Below the pieces are notes generated by a model. It was not told the DNA's origin. It worked only from the letters and a program-made list of their open reading frames with translations, and ran no database searches. The position numbers were made by a program, and so were the translations under genes. This document shows, in pieces, positions 26,205-34,118 of a stretch of DNA of 34,188 nt. This DNA comes from JBCBTD01 sp039818825 (GTDB lineage: Bacteria > Pseudomonadota > Alphaproteobacteria > Geminicoccales > Geminicoccaceae): the NCBI GenBank assembly GCA_039818825.1, contig JBCBTD010000044.1, forward strand, positions 1-34,188, given 5' to 3'. Numbering within the stretch: the first letter of the stretch is position 1; the number at the start of each line of letters is the position of its first letter.

Positions 26205-27011
26205 GTGGCGCGCGACATCCACCCGACGGCGCTGGTCGACCCCGAAGCGCGGCTTGCGGAGAACCTGCGGATCGGCCCGTTCTGTACGGTCGGTGCCGGC
26301 GTCGTGCTGGGCGAGGAGGTCGAACTCGTCAGTCACGTCTCGGTCGCCGGGCTGACCACCATCGGTGACGGCACCGTCGTCTACCCGTTCGCGGCTCTTG
26401 GCCACCCGCCGCAAGATCTGACCTACGCTGGCGAGCCGACGAGGCTCGTCATCGGCCAGGCCAACCGCGTCCGCGAGCACGTGACCATGCACCCCGGCAC
26501 CGCGCGCGGCACCGGCACGACCGAGGTCGGCGACCACAACCTGTTCATGGCCTCGACCCACGTCGCCCACGACTGCCGCGTCGGCAACCACGTCATCATG
26601 GCCAACAACGCCACCCTCGGCGGCCACGTGACCGTCGGCGATCACTGCTATCTCGGGGGCTTGTGCGCCGTGCACCAGTTCGTGCGCATCGGCACCACCA
26701 CCATGATCGGCGGCCTCACCGGGGTCGAGGACGACGTCATTCCTTATGGCCTCGTCATGGGCGACCGCGCGCATCTCGCCGGTCTCAACCTCGTTGGTCT
26801 TCGCCGCCGCGGCGTCGGCCCGGGCGATCTCCGGGTCATGCGCAACGCCTTCCGCCAGCTCTTCGTCGACGACCGCGGCGCCTTCGCCGACCGCCTTCTC
26901 GAGGTCGAAGAAGTCTACGCCGACCAGCCCCGCGTCATGGAGATCGTCGCTTTCATCAAGGAACGCGGTCGCCGCGAGCTCTGCATGCCGGCGGCGGGGA
27001 ACAAGCGCTAG
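26205..27011 (+). CDS. lpxA: UDP-N-acetylglucosamine O-acyltransferase
   Basis: 268 residues from a GTG 4 nt after the fabZ stop. First enzyme of lipid A synthesis. Hexapeptide repeats start at once (IHPTALVDPEARLAENLRIG); the catalytic His is about 122 in STHVAHDCRVGNHV, followed by the C-terminal helical domain. In most alphaproteobacteria lpxI follows directly; here the lipid A genes resume only 2.8 kb later. Confidence 0.97.
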   Translation: MARDIHPTALVDPEARLAENLRIGPFCTVGAGVVLGEEVELVSHVSVAGLTTIGDGTVVYPFAALGHPPQDLTYAGEPTRLVIGQANRVREHVTMHPGTARGTGTTEVGDHNLFMASTHVAHDCRVGNHVIMANNATLGGHVTVGDHCYLGGLCAVHQFVRIGTTTMIGGLTGVEDDVIPYGLVMGDRAHLAGLNLVGLRRRGVGPGDLRVMRNAFRQLFVDDRGAFADRLLEVEEVYADQPRVMEIVAFIKERGRRELCMPAAGNKR

Positions 27012-27288
27012 GTCGGTCGAGGGTGGGAATGCGTTGCGCCCCGACCGTGCGGCAGCAGCGGCGATGGTCTCAAATCCGCCTGAGGCGGTCGTGCTGGCGC
27101 GCGGGCGAACGTCGTCGTCCTTGAGACGACATTGGGCGCGCTACTAGGAAGTCAGGAGCCGGCCCGACGCGACGGCCCAGTAGTGCGCTTCGTCAACGCC
27201 ACGATGCAGACGCGAAGTCCGGTTCGTCTTGCCATCGGCGTGCGCTCGTCCGGCCAAGGCCCGCGGTCCGGATGTGGAAGACGCGGTT
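27012..27288. other. Intergenic region between converging lpxA and exchanger genes
   Basis: No coding frame with family resemblance. Small hairpins occur: CCGCC-TGA-GGCGG (27076-27088) and GTCGTC-CTTGA-GACGAC (27114-27130). They could end lpxA transcripts but lack T tracts. This is the left boundary of the segment that separates lpxA from lpxI. Confidence 0.4.
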
Positions 27289-28977
27289 TCACAGCACCAT
27301 GATCATGGTGCCTGCGATCGTCAGCAGCACATTGGCGAGCGCATAGGTGCCGGCGTAGCCGAGCGCCGGAACCGGGCTCTGCGCCGCCGCCTGGACGATG
27401 CTGAGGGCTGGTGTACTGGTCATGGCGCCCGTCAGCGCCCCCAGCAGCAGCGCCGGGTTCATCTTCAGGACCAGGCGGCCGAAGGCGTAGCCGCAGATCA
27501 GGGGCGTCATCGTCACCACGACCCCGCACAGCAGCAGAACCGGGCCCACGGAGAGCAGCGCATCGACGATGCCGCCGCCGGCCCTGAGCCCGACACCGAC
27601 CATGAACAGCATCAACCCGAGTTCCATGAGGATGAAGCGGGCGGCCGGCGGCACCCGGCCGAAGGTCGGGTGGTTCGAGCGCAAGAAGCCGATGAGAATG
27701 CCTGCCAACAGCAGCCCGCCGGCGCTGCCGAGGCCGATGTCGATCGCGCCGATCGTGACCTGGATCTGGCCGAGCAGCAGGCCGCCGACGATACCGGCGG
27801 CGAAGGTCACCAGATCGGTCTCTTGGATCGTCCGTTCCTCGCTTCCCAAATCGGCAGCGAGACGGTTGAGCAACTGACGCCCGCCGCTGGCCGTCACCAC
27901 GTCGCCCTTCTGCAGGCGGGTCGACGGGTCGAGCGGCAAGGCGATTTGCGATCGCCGCACTTCGGACAGGAAACAGCCATAGGCCGCGCGGATGTCGAGG
28001 TCGCCGAGCGACCTGCCCACCATGTTCGCGTTGGTGACGACGATCTCGGCGACGTCGACGGCAGCGTCGACCAGATCGTCGTCGAAGACCTGCCGGCCGA
28101 CCGCCATGTCCTCCGGCGCCAGCGCGTAGCCCTTCGCGGTGGCGAAAAACGCGATCTTGTCGCCGAGCTGGAGCGCCAAATCGGGGTGGGGCTCGATCAG
28201 CGCGTCGTCACGCTTGATCCGATAGAGGACGCCCTCCTCGAGGCCGCGCTTGCGGATCTCTGCCAAGATCTGGGCCAGCGTACGGCCCTCGTACGCCTGG
28301 TTCTCGACGAGGTACGCGCGCAACAGCGGCTGCTGTGCGGTGGGTCGGTGCGTGCCGGCGTCCATGCCTCGCTCGTGCGCCAGCGCGCTCGCGGCGGCGG
28401 GCAGGTCGAGACGCAGCACGACGGGCAACAGCTTGACCAGCAGCAACAAGCCGATGGTGCCGAACAGATAGGTGATCGCGTAGCCGACACCGATCATCTG
28501 CAGGACGTCGCCGGCGACCATGTCCTGTGGTGGCGTGAACAAGCCGGCGGTGACGGCGTTTTCGGCACCGACCAGCGTGGGGGTGCTGGTCAATGCCCCG
28601 GCCATCAGGCCGGCCGACAGGCCTGCATCGAAGCCCGCGAACGCCGACAAGGCCAAGACCAAGCCGAGCGAGCCCAAGGCGACGAAGAGCGTGATCGACA
28701 CGTAGCGCGAACCGTCTTGCTGCAGCACCGCGAAGAATTGCGGGCCCGCTTGCAGGCCAACGCAATAAATGAACAACGTAAAGCCGATCGTCTGGACCAC
28801 CGGATCGACGGTGAAGCCAAAATGACCGAACGCCAGGGCGCTGATCAGCACACCGCCCGTCACCCCGAGTTGGAAACCGCCGATCCGGAGCTTGCCGATG
28901 AGAAAGCCGATGGAAATGGCGGCGAAGACGACCAAGGTCGTGTCGCGGGAGAAGACTTCGTACAGATCGATCTGCAA
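27289..28977 (-). CDS. AspT/YidE-type putative transporter with two RCK_C domains
   Basis: 562 residues, matching the aspartate:alanine exchanger family. Two homologous membrane halves (about 12-185 and 388-562) each hold the family motif: GALTSTPTLVG near 128-137 and GAMTSTPALSI near 517-527. Between them lie two TrkA-C/RCK_C regulatory domains (about 217-285 and 295-375). The start is the TTG at 28977: AGGAG lies 7 nt upstream and the protein then begins at the first span, giving the length usual for the family. The frame stays open for 216 codons further left in transcription, but that extension is a remnant region. AspT exchanges aspartate and alanine; for YidE/YbjL-type members the substrate is unknown, so none is claimed. 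Confidence 0.85.
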   Translation of the reverse strand: MQIDLYEVFSRDTTLVVFAAISIGFLIGKLRIGGFQLGVTGGVLISALAFGHFGFTVDPVVQTIGFTLFIYCVGLQAGPQFFAVLQQDGSRYVSITLFVALGSLGLVLALSAFAGFDAGLSAGLMAGALTSTPTLVGAENAVTAGLFTPPQDMVAGDVLQMIGVGYAITYLFGTIGLLLLVKLLPVVLRLDLPAAASALAHERGMDAGTHRPTAQQPLLRAYLVENQAYEGRTLAQILAEIRKRGLEEGVLYRIKRDDALIEPHPDLALQLGDKIAFFATAKGYALAPEDMAVGRQVFDDDLVDAAVDVAEIVVTNANMVGRSLGDLDIRAAYGCFLSEVRRSQIALPLDPSTRLQKGDVVTASGGRQLLNRLAADLGSEERTIQETDLVTFAAGIVGGLLLGQIQVTIGAIDIGLGSAGGLLLAGILIGFLRSNHPTFGRVPPAARFILMELGLMLFMVGVGLRAGGGIVDALLSVGPVLLLCGVVVTMTPLICGYAFGRLVLKMNPALLLGALTGAMTSTPALSIVQAAAQSPVPALGYAGTYALANVLLTIAGTMIMVL

Positions 28978-29845
28978 ACAAAAGCTCCTGTCTCGAGCAA
29001 CCCGGGTGGTGCGAACGCGCCCGCCGGCGGCGCCAGAGCCTCGCCCCCTGGGCGCGGCTTCGATCTTCGGCGATGAGGCACCCTGGAGCTCACCGAACCG
29101 CAGCCGACCGCACCGGACGATGCTGTTGTAAGAAGTTGGGGGACGAATTCCAAACGAGCGCACTGACGCATTCGTTTGACCCAGCTTGTCGAAGATCGCT
29201 GCGGGCGTGGCGCTCCAGGTCAAGGGCTTGGGATCGGCGTCGAGGAAGCGGACGCACTCCTGGTGCCGGCCTGCGACGAGATCGTCGTCTGGCGGCACCA
29301 CCACGACCGCCATCGGCTTCGTTTGGGCCGCGGTTACCGAGCGCCGGTCGACTACGTGACCGCTTGGCGGCGCGGGAGCCTCGTGTGGCTTCCACGGCGG
29401 CGCTCGTTGCCCACTGCAACCTGAAAAGTCCAGTTCGAACCGGCCTTTATCCGGAGCAACGGTCACTACGACCGAACCGGCGATCACGTCGCCCAGGCAG
29501 CCCAATCGCCCGACGACGACAGGGCGTCTTGTCCACCCTTCCTGGATCCGTGGCGTCTGGAGTAAGCAGGGCTCCGGCAGCGCCGGTTCGGCAACCGGCG
29601 ATCGGCGGCGACGCGACCACACCATCCGTGTGCGTCAGCACACGAGGCGGGTCGCGACGGCCTCTGAGGTGGTTCAGCAACGTGAAGAATGATATCCTAG
29701 TTGAACGGCTGAGAAGCTGTCGTGAGGCCGCCCAGGACGCCGGTCCCCGGTTTGCCAAACGAACCCTAGTCCGCCTTTTTTCTTGATAGAACAAAGAGTT
29801 GCGAGCGAACGTCGACGATTTCTGCTGCATTCGGATACTGCAGTT
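28978..29845. other. Low-coding region between exchanger and lpxI
   Basis: 868 nt with no intact gene I can support. On the minus strand the exchanger frame continues open for 216 codons, including the IS630-like remnant. On the plus strand a 249-nt frame (29176-29424) is an antisense shadow of it. The right part (about 29680-29790) is AT-richer and has an extended -10-like TGATATCCT (TG at 29690, hexamer 29693-29698) that might promote lpxI, but no convincing -35. Confidence 0.5.
29164..29271 (-). pseudogene. IS630-family transposase C-terminal remnant
   Basis: The minus-strand translation contains a segment with Arg-x-x-x-x-x-V-x-F-L-D-A-D-P-K-P-L-T-W-S-A followed by AIFDKLGQTNAS. This matches the ending pattern of IS630-type transposases (N-x-x-P-K-P-F-x-W-T-x-x-A-D-x-I-L-x-K). 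About 36 residues are recognisable. The DDE catalytic part is absent and no terminal inverted repeats or TA duplication could be fixed, so it is an old fragment. The assignment rests on memory of the family pattern. Confidence 0.45.
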
Positions 29846-30664
29846 TTGACCCGGGTCGGCCTGCTCGCCGGGGCCGGTAGCCTGCCACCGGTGGTGGCCG
29901 AGGCGGCGGTGCGGGGTGGTCGCGAGGTCTTCGTCGTCGGCTTCGAAGGCCGAACCGACCCGACCTTCGCCGCCCGTTACCCCCACGCCTGGGTCCGCCT
30001 CGGCGCCGTCGGCCGCACGTTGGACACTCTTCACGGTGCCCGCTGTGACGAGGTCTGCATGATCGGCAAAGTCGGCCGTCCGTCCCTTGTGGCCGTCGTC
30101 CGCGATCGCCGCGCGCTGGCCATGCTCACCCGGCTCGGCGCGCTCGATGCCGGCGACGACCGGCTCTTGCGCCTCATCGTCGGCGAGTTCGAGCGCGCCG
30201 GCTTCCGCGTCGTCGGTGCCCACGACCTGGCGCCCGAGCTGCTGGCGCCGGTGGGCCTGTTCGCCGGCCCTGAGCCGGACCAGGCAGCCGCGGCCGACAT
30301 CGCCCGCGGCGTCGACGTTGCCCGCGCCCTCGGCTCCGTCGACGTCGGCCAGGCGGTGGTCGTGCAGAACCAGATGGTTCTTGGCGTCGAGGCGGCCGAG
30401 GGCACCGACGCGCTCCTGGCCCGCTGCACCGCCCTGAAGCGTCGTGGGCCCGCCGGCGTGCTGGTCAAAGGCCGGAAGCCGGGCCAGGAGCGGCGCGTCG
30501 ACCTGCCGACCATCGGCCCGGCGACCGTCGAAGCCGCTGCCGCCGCCGGGCTTCGCGGCATCGCCGTCGAGGCCGGCCATACCCTGGTCGCGGAAGCCGA
30601 ACGTCTCGGGCGCGAAGCCGAGCGCCGCGGGCTGTTCGTGGTCGGCGTCGAGCCCTGGTCATGA
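29846..30664 (+). CDS. lpxI: UDP-2,3-diacylglucosamine pyrophosphatase LpxI
   Basis: 272 residues from a TTG at 29846, chosen because homologues begin a few residues before the GLLAGAGSLP loop; a longer TTG start at 29783 would add 21 residues. Neither has a clear ribosome-binding site. LpxI (formerly DUF1009) replaces LpxH in alphaproteobacteria and hydrolyses UDP-diacylglucosamine to lipid X. The N-terminal domain (VGLLAGAGSLPPVVAEAA, then MIGKVGRP) and the C-terminal domain (VVQNQMVLGVEAAEGTDALL, VKGRKPGQERRVDLPTIGP) are both present. It is coupled to lpxB (ATGA). Confidence 0.92.
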   Translation: MTRVGLLAGAGSLPPVVAEAAVRGGREVFVVGFEGRTDPTFAARYPHAWVRLGAVGRTLDTLHGARCDEVCMIGKVGRPSLVAVVRDRRALAMLTRLGALDAGDDRLLRLIVGEFERAGFRVVGAHDLAPELLAPVGLFAGPEPDQAAAADIARGVDVARALGSVDVGQAVVVQNQMVLGVEAAEGTDALLARCTALKRRGPAGVLVKGRKPGQERRVDLPTIGPATVEAAAAAGLRGIAVEAGHTLVAEAERLGREAERRGLFVVGVEPWS

Positions 30665-31824
30665 GCCTGCGCGTGTTCGTCGTTGCCGGCGAGACCTCCG
30701 GCGACTTCCTCGCAGCCCGATTGCTCCGGGCGCTCGGCCGCACCCACGGCCCGCTCACGCTCGAAGGCGTCGGCGGGAGCGACCTCCAGACCCTCGGTCT
30801 CGAGACCCTGTTCCCGATGGAAGAGCTGTCGCTGATGGGGATCCAGGAGGTGCTGCCGCACATCCCGCGGCTGCTCCGGCGCATCGGCCAGACAGCGGAC
30901 GCCGCGCGGACGATGGCGCCGGACCTGGTGCTGACCGTCGACGCACCTGCGTTCACCTTGCGCGTGCTGCGACGGTTGCGTGGGCTGGACGTGCCCAAGG
31001 TCCACTACGTCGCCCCCCAGGCTTGGGCGTGGCGACCGGGGCGGGCTGCACGGCTCGCCGAGATCGTCGACCGGCTGTTGCTGGTGCTGCCGTTCGAGCC
31101 GGCCTTCTTCGACGCCTACGGCGCGCCCGGGGTCTATGTCGGCCACCCCATCGTCGAACAGGTGCCAGCGCTGCCGACGTTCACCCAGCGTCAGCGCCCG
31201 GGGCCATCGCCCGTGCTGTGCCTCCTCCCCGGCAGCCGCGAGGGCGAGATCCGCCGGCACCTGCCGGTCCTGCGCGGCGCCGTGGGTCGGCTGGCGGCGA
31301 TGCGCCCCGGCCTGACGTGCGTTCTGCCGACGCCACCGCGGCGTGCCGCGCAAGTACGAGCCCTGACCGAGGACTGGCCGACGCCGCTCGCCATCGTCGC
31401 CGAGCCGAGCGAGCGTTTCGACGCCTACGCCCGTTCGACCATCGCGCTGGCTGCGTCTGGAACGGTCGGGCTGGAGCTTGCGTTGGCGCGGCTACCGACG
31501 GTGATCCTCTACCGCACCAGTTGGCTGACGGCGGCAGTCGTCCGACGGTTGGTCCGCGTGCCCTACGCCAGCCTCGTCAACTTGGTGGCGGACCGGCCGG
31601 TGTTGCCCGAACTGCTGCAGGAAGGGTGCACCGCCGACGGCATCGCTGCGGCGGCCACCACTCTGCTGGACGGCGAAGCCGCCTGGTCGGCACAGGTCAC
31701 GGCCTTGGATGACGTCGCCCACGTGCTCGGTTCCGGTGAAGTTGCGCCGAGCGAACGGGCGGCGGCGGCGGTCGCAGAGCTGCTCGCAGAGCCGTGCGTT
31801 GAACGGACCGCGCGGCCACTCTAG
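30661..31824 (+). CDS. lpxB: Lipid-A-disaccharide synthase
   Basis: 387 residues, family GT19. It joins lipid X and UDP-diacylglucosamine. Signatures: VVAGETSGDFLAARLLRAL at the N-terminus, FPMEELSLMGIQEVLPHIP, VHYVAPQAWAWRPGRA, LLPGSREGEIRRHLP and AASGTVGLELAL. It starts within the lpxI stop. The stop is 24 nt before msrP. Confidence 0.96.
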   Translation: MSLRVFVVAGETSGDFLAARLLRALGRTHGPLTLEGVGGSDLQTLGLETLFPMEELSLMGIQEVLPHIPRLLRRIGQTADAARTMAPDLVLTVDAPAFTLRVLRRLRGLDVPKVHYVAPQAWAWRPGRAARLAEIVDRLLLVLPFEPAFFDAYGAPGVYVGHPIVEQVPALPTFTQRQRPGPSPVLCLLPGSREGEIRRHLPVLRGAVGRLAAMRPGLTCVLPTPPRRAAQVRALTEDWPTPLAIVAEPSERFDAYARSTIALAASGTVGLELALARLPTVILYRTSWLTAAVVRRLVRVPYASLVNLVADRPVLPELLQEGCTADGIAAAATTLLDGEAAWSAQVTALDDVAHVLGSGEVAPSERAAAAVAELLAEPCVERTARPL

Positions 31825-31848
31825 CTGCCGTGACGAAGGGAGACCCTG

Positions 31849-32802
31849 ATGAACGTCATCCATCGGCCCGGATGGGCCTTGCCGGAGCGCGCAGCAACCC
31901 CAGAAGCCGTTTACTGGAGCCGCCGTTCGGTGCTGGCAGCCGCGGGCGGCATGGTCGCGGCAACCGCGTTCGGCCGCCCGGCGAAGGCGAACAGCGAGCT
32001 GCTGGCCGAGCTCTATCCCGGCCCGCGCAACCCGGCCTACGTACTCGACCGCCCGCTGACCGACGAGGCGTTGGCGACGACCTACAACAACTTCTACGAG
32101 TTCGGCTCGCACAAGCAGATCTGGCGCGCCGCCCAGGCCCTGCGCATCGAGCCTTGGGAAGTCGTGATCGATGGCCTGGTCGAAGAGGAGCTACGGCTGG
32201 ATGTGGTCGATCTGATCCGCCGGATGGCGATCGAGGAGCGGCTCTATCGGCTCCGCTGCGTCGAGGCGTGGTCGATGGCCGTACCGTGGAGCGGGTTTCC
32301 GCTCGCCGATCTGGTGGCGCTCGCCAAGCCGTTGGCCGGGGCGCGATATCTGCGCATGGAGACCTTCCACGACAGCGACATGGCGCCGGGGCAGCGCCAG
32401 TTCTGGTATCCCTGGCCCTACGTCGAAGGCCTGACGATGGCCGAGGCCACCAACGAGCTGGCGTTCGTCGCCACCGGCCTCTACGGCAAGCCGCTGCCGA
32501 AGCAGAACGGCGCGCCGCTGCGGTTGACCATTCCCTGGAAGTACGGCTTCAAGTCGTTGAAATCGATCCGCCGCTTCACATTCACCGACGAGCGCCCCCT
32601 GACGTTTTGGGAGGAGATCCAACCGGCCGAGTACGGCTTCTGGGCGAACGTGAACCCGGAGGTGCCGCACCCGCGCTGGAGCCAGGCCGACGAGCGGGTG
32701 CTCGGCACCGACGAGCGGGTGCCGACCTTGCTTTTCAACGGCTACGCCCCGTTCGTCGCCGACCTGTACCAAGGTATCGAAGGCGAGCGCCTGTTCATGT
32801 AG
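31849..32802 (+). CDS. msrP: Periplasmic methionine sulfoxide reductase, molybdopterin subunit
   Basis: 317 residues (MsrP/YedY). A Tat signal is visible (SRRSVLAAAGGMVAATAF, twin Arg at 25-26). The molybdenum-ligating Cys is at 137 (LRCVEAWSMAVPW). Family blocks NNFYEFG, IPWKYGFKS and PTLLFNGY are present. It repairs oxidised methionines in periplasmic proteins, taking electrons from the haem membrane protein MsrQ; no msrQ is in the window, although msrP and msrQ often form one operon. A ribosome-binding site AAGGGAG precedes the ATG. Confidence 0.93.
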   Translation: MNVIHRPGWALPERAATPEAVYWSRRSVLAAAGGMVAATAFGRPAKANSELLAELYPGPRNPAYVLDRPLTDEALATTYNNFYEFGSHKQIWRAAQALRIEPWEVVIDGLVEEELRLDVVDLIRRMAIEERLYRLRCVEAWSMAVPWSGFPLADLVALAKPLAGARYLRMETFHDSDMAPGQRQFWYPWPYVEGLTMAEATNELAFVATGLYGKPLPKQNGAPLRLTIPWKYGFKSLKSIRRFTFTDERPLTFWEEIQPAEYGFWANVNPEVPHPRWSQADERVLGTDERVPTLLFNGYAPFVADLYQGIEGERLFM

Positions 32803-32916
32803 TGGCGTCGCGTCGGACCTCTTTTCGAGGGCTGCCCTGGGGTGCGGGTCCGAGGCTTGGATGCTGCACCCGCGAGGCGGCCGGCTTGACCCATGCGTTG
32901 CAAAGGCGCATCAGAT

Positions 32917-32946
32917 AAAAAAAAACGCCGGGTCAGAGACCCGGCG
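32917..32946 (-). terminator. Intrinsic terminator, 8-bp GC stem plus nine T's
   Basis: On the minus strand CGCCGGGT and ACCCGGCG form a perfect 8-bp stem with a 5-nt loop (32946-32926), followed directly by nine T's (32925-32917). It is the only classical Rho-independent terminator in the window and fixes the direction as leftward. It lies about 200 nt beyond the lysR stop. Confidence 0.9.
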
Positions 32947-33058
32947 AGCTTGATCAGGGAGGCTAAACGTCTGGGCGTGAAAGCAGAGCTTTCACGGCCG
33001 GCGAGGCCGGCATGGGCTGACGCCCATCAGCAAGCTGAACCCAGAACCCTTGCTGCGA
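32917..33058 (-). ncRNA. Candidate structured small RNA, about 140 nt
   Basis: Read on the minus strand. Four stem-loops abut with no spacer: 33055-33049/33034-33028 (7 bp, 14-nt loop), 33027-33022/33017-33012 (6 bp, 4-nt loop), 33011-33006/33002-32997 (6 bp, 3-nt loop) and 32996-32988/32984-32976 (9 bp, 3-nt loop). A 29-nt linker (32975-32947) carries CCTCCC, then the terminator follows. A -10-like TATATG (33069-33064) would start transcription at about 33056-33059, exactly at the base of the first hairpin. It could instead be the 3' UTR of the upstream lysR gene. No known RNA family was recognised. Confidence 0.6.
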
Positions 33059-33063
33059 TGCAA

Positions 33064-33092
33064 CATATAGACTCGACCGGGACTGTCGCCTA
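33064..33092 (-). promoter_or_regulatory. Candidate promoter for the small RNA
   Basis: TATATG (33069-33064) is a good -10 match; at 17 nt spacing the -35 is TAGGCG (33092-33087), which matches TTGACA at three positions. The link to the RNA 5' end is by spacing only. Confidence 0.35.
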
Positions 33093-33144
33093 GCCCCTTC
33101 GTGCAAAGCAGGGCTGCATTTCGACATTCCAGCCTCGAATCCGC

Positions 33145-34041
33145 CTACCAGCGGTCCTCGCCTTGGACTTTCTCGAGCAGAAAATCGCGGAAAACGGCCA
33201 CCCGCTTAGAGTTTCGCAGCTCCTCGGGGTAGACGAAAAAAAGCGTGAACGACGGCCCCTCGATGTCGGGCAGCACCCGAATCAGCTGGCGTCCGTGGGC
33301 AAGATAGTCGGGCAACGTCGCGATCCCGAGGCCGGCCTCGGCGGCTTCGAACATGGCGATGACGTTGTTGACGGTGACCTTGGCCTGCCGCAGCGGCTGA
33401 CGCTCCTCTTGGCCGACGCTGACCAGCCAGTTCAGACTAGGTACCGGCGGCGCGTTTTCGGTGCCGTATACGATTAGGTTGTGCCGATCGAGGTCCTGCA
33501 GGCTGTCCGGCGCCGGGTGGCGCGCCAGATAGGCCTCCGACGCATAGAGGTGGGTGTGGCCGACCATCAGCTTGCGCCGAACCAGGTCCGGTTGTGTCGG
33601 CGCCTGCAAACGGATCGCGACGTCGGCCTCGCGCATCGCCAGGTCGACCTCGCTGTCCTGGACCAGCAAGGTCAGGTTGATCTCGGGATAGCGCCGACAA
33701 AACTCCTCGAGGTGAGCCGTCAACCAGCCGACGCCGAAGCCGATCGTCGTGTTGATCCGGAGGTGGCCCGCCGGACGTTCCTTGCTCTCGCCCAGACGCG
33801 CTTGGGCATCGCGCATTTTCGCCGCGACGGTGCGGGCGGCCTCCTGGAGGATTTCGCCCTGCTCGGTCAGTACCAGCCCGCGCGCATGACGATGGAACAA
33901 GGGCGTGCCGAGATCCTCTTCGAGCGCACCCATTTGCCGGCTGATGGCGCTCTGGCTGAGGTTCAGACGGTCGGCCGCCCGGGTGAAACTTCCGGCTTCG
34001 GCGACAGCGTGGAACACGCGGATCCGGTCCCAATCCATCAT
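33145..34041 (-). CDS. LysR-family transcriptional regulator
   Basis: 298 residues. A winged helix-turn-helix at about 4-62 (IRVFHAVAEAGSFTRAADRL, then SQSAISRQMGALE) is followed by a LysR substrate-binding domain (about 92-290, from HLRINTTIGFGVGWL). Two ATGs in a row (34041 and 34038); the second gives the more usual MDWDRIR start. Only 2 nt separate it from the stop of the trxB fragment, so the two are probably cotranscribed. Targets and ligand cannot be read from the sequence. Confidence 0.92.
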   Translation of the reverse strand: MMDWDRIRVFHAVAEAGSFTRAADRLNLSQSAISRQMGALEEDLGTPLFHRHARGLVLTEQGEILQEAARTVAAKMRDAQARLGESKERPAGHLRINTTIGFGVGWLTAHLEEFCRRYPEINLTLLVQDSEVDLAMREADVAIRLQAPTQPDLVRRKLMVGHTHLYASEAYLARHPAPDSLQDLDRHNLIVYGTENAPPVPSLNWLVSVGQEERQPLRQAKVTVNNVIAMFEAAEAGLGIATLPDYLAHGRQLIRVLPDIEGPSFTLFFVYPEELRNSKRVAVFRDFLLEKVQGEDRW

Positions 34042-34043
34042 CG

Positions 34044-34118
34044 TCAGGAGCCGGCCGCACTGTCGTAGCTGGCCGCCGTCTCGAGGGCCGCAAGGTATTT
34101 CTCCGCCTCCAGCGCCGC
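34044..34118 (-). CDS. trxB: Thioredoxin-disulfide reductase, C-terminal end
   Basis: Only the last 24 residues are in the right orientation: AALEAEKYLAALETAASYDS and a short tail. A-A-L-E-A-E-K-Y-L is the conserved C-terminal helix of bacterial TrxB. The residues expected just before it (D-V-Q-D ... R-Q-A-V-T-S-A-G-S-G-C-M-A-A-L) are present in the window but read from the plus strand at 34123-34188, see the inverted segment. TrxB reduces thioredoxin with NADPH. Confidence 0.7.
   Translation of the reverse strand, partial: AALEAEKYLAALETAASYDSAAGS

Larger units (their letters stand above)
32803..33144. other. Intergenic region holding a candidate small RNA
   Basis: 342 nt between msrP and the leftward lysR gene. 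No coding frame stands out. Just after msrP there is a 6-bp inverted repeat (GGGTGC/GCACCC) with a long loop. The rest is dominated by a series of hairpins and a minus-strand intrinsic terminator, described separately. Confidence 0.7.

Noticed and set aside
29176..29424. Plus-strand 82-codon frame in the exchanger-lpxI gap
   Set aside because: It reads fairly like protein but lies antisense to the IS630-like segment, which fits a known family pattern better; no start signal.
28978..29625. A 778-residue version of the exchanger with a 216-residue N-terminal extension
   Set aside because: The TTG at 28977 has AGGAG 7 nt upstream and gives the normal family length of about 560 residues; the extension has no recognisable transporter part and contains a transposase-like remnant.
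29775..29780. Run of six T's before lpxI as an intrinsic terminator
   Set aside because: No stable stem lies directly before the T run; only 4-bp repeats are nearby.
29073..29786. Plus-strand frame of 237 codons before lpxI
   Set aside because: Composition is Arg/Ser/Pro-rich without domains, as expected for a shadow frame in GC-rich DNA, and it has no ribosome-binding site or family pattern.
32893..33093. Small plus-strand frame of 66 codons
   Set aside because: It crosses the poly-A run and all hairpins of the candidate small RNA and shows no ribosome-binding site; treated as a chance frame.
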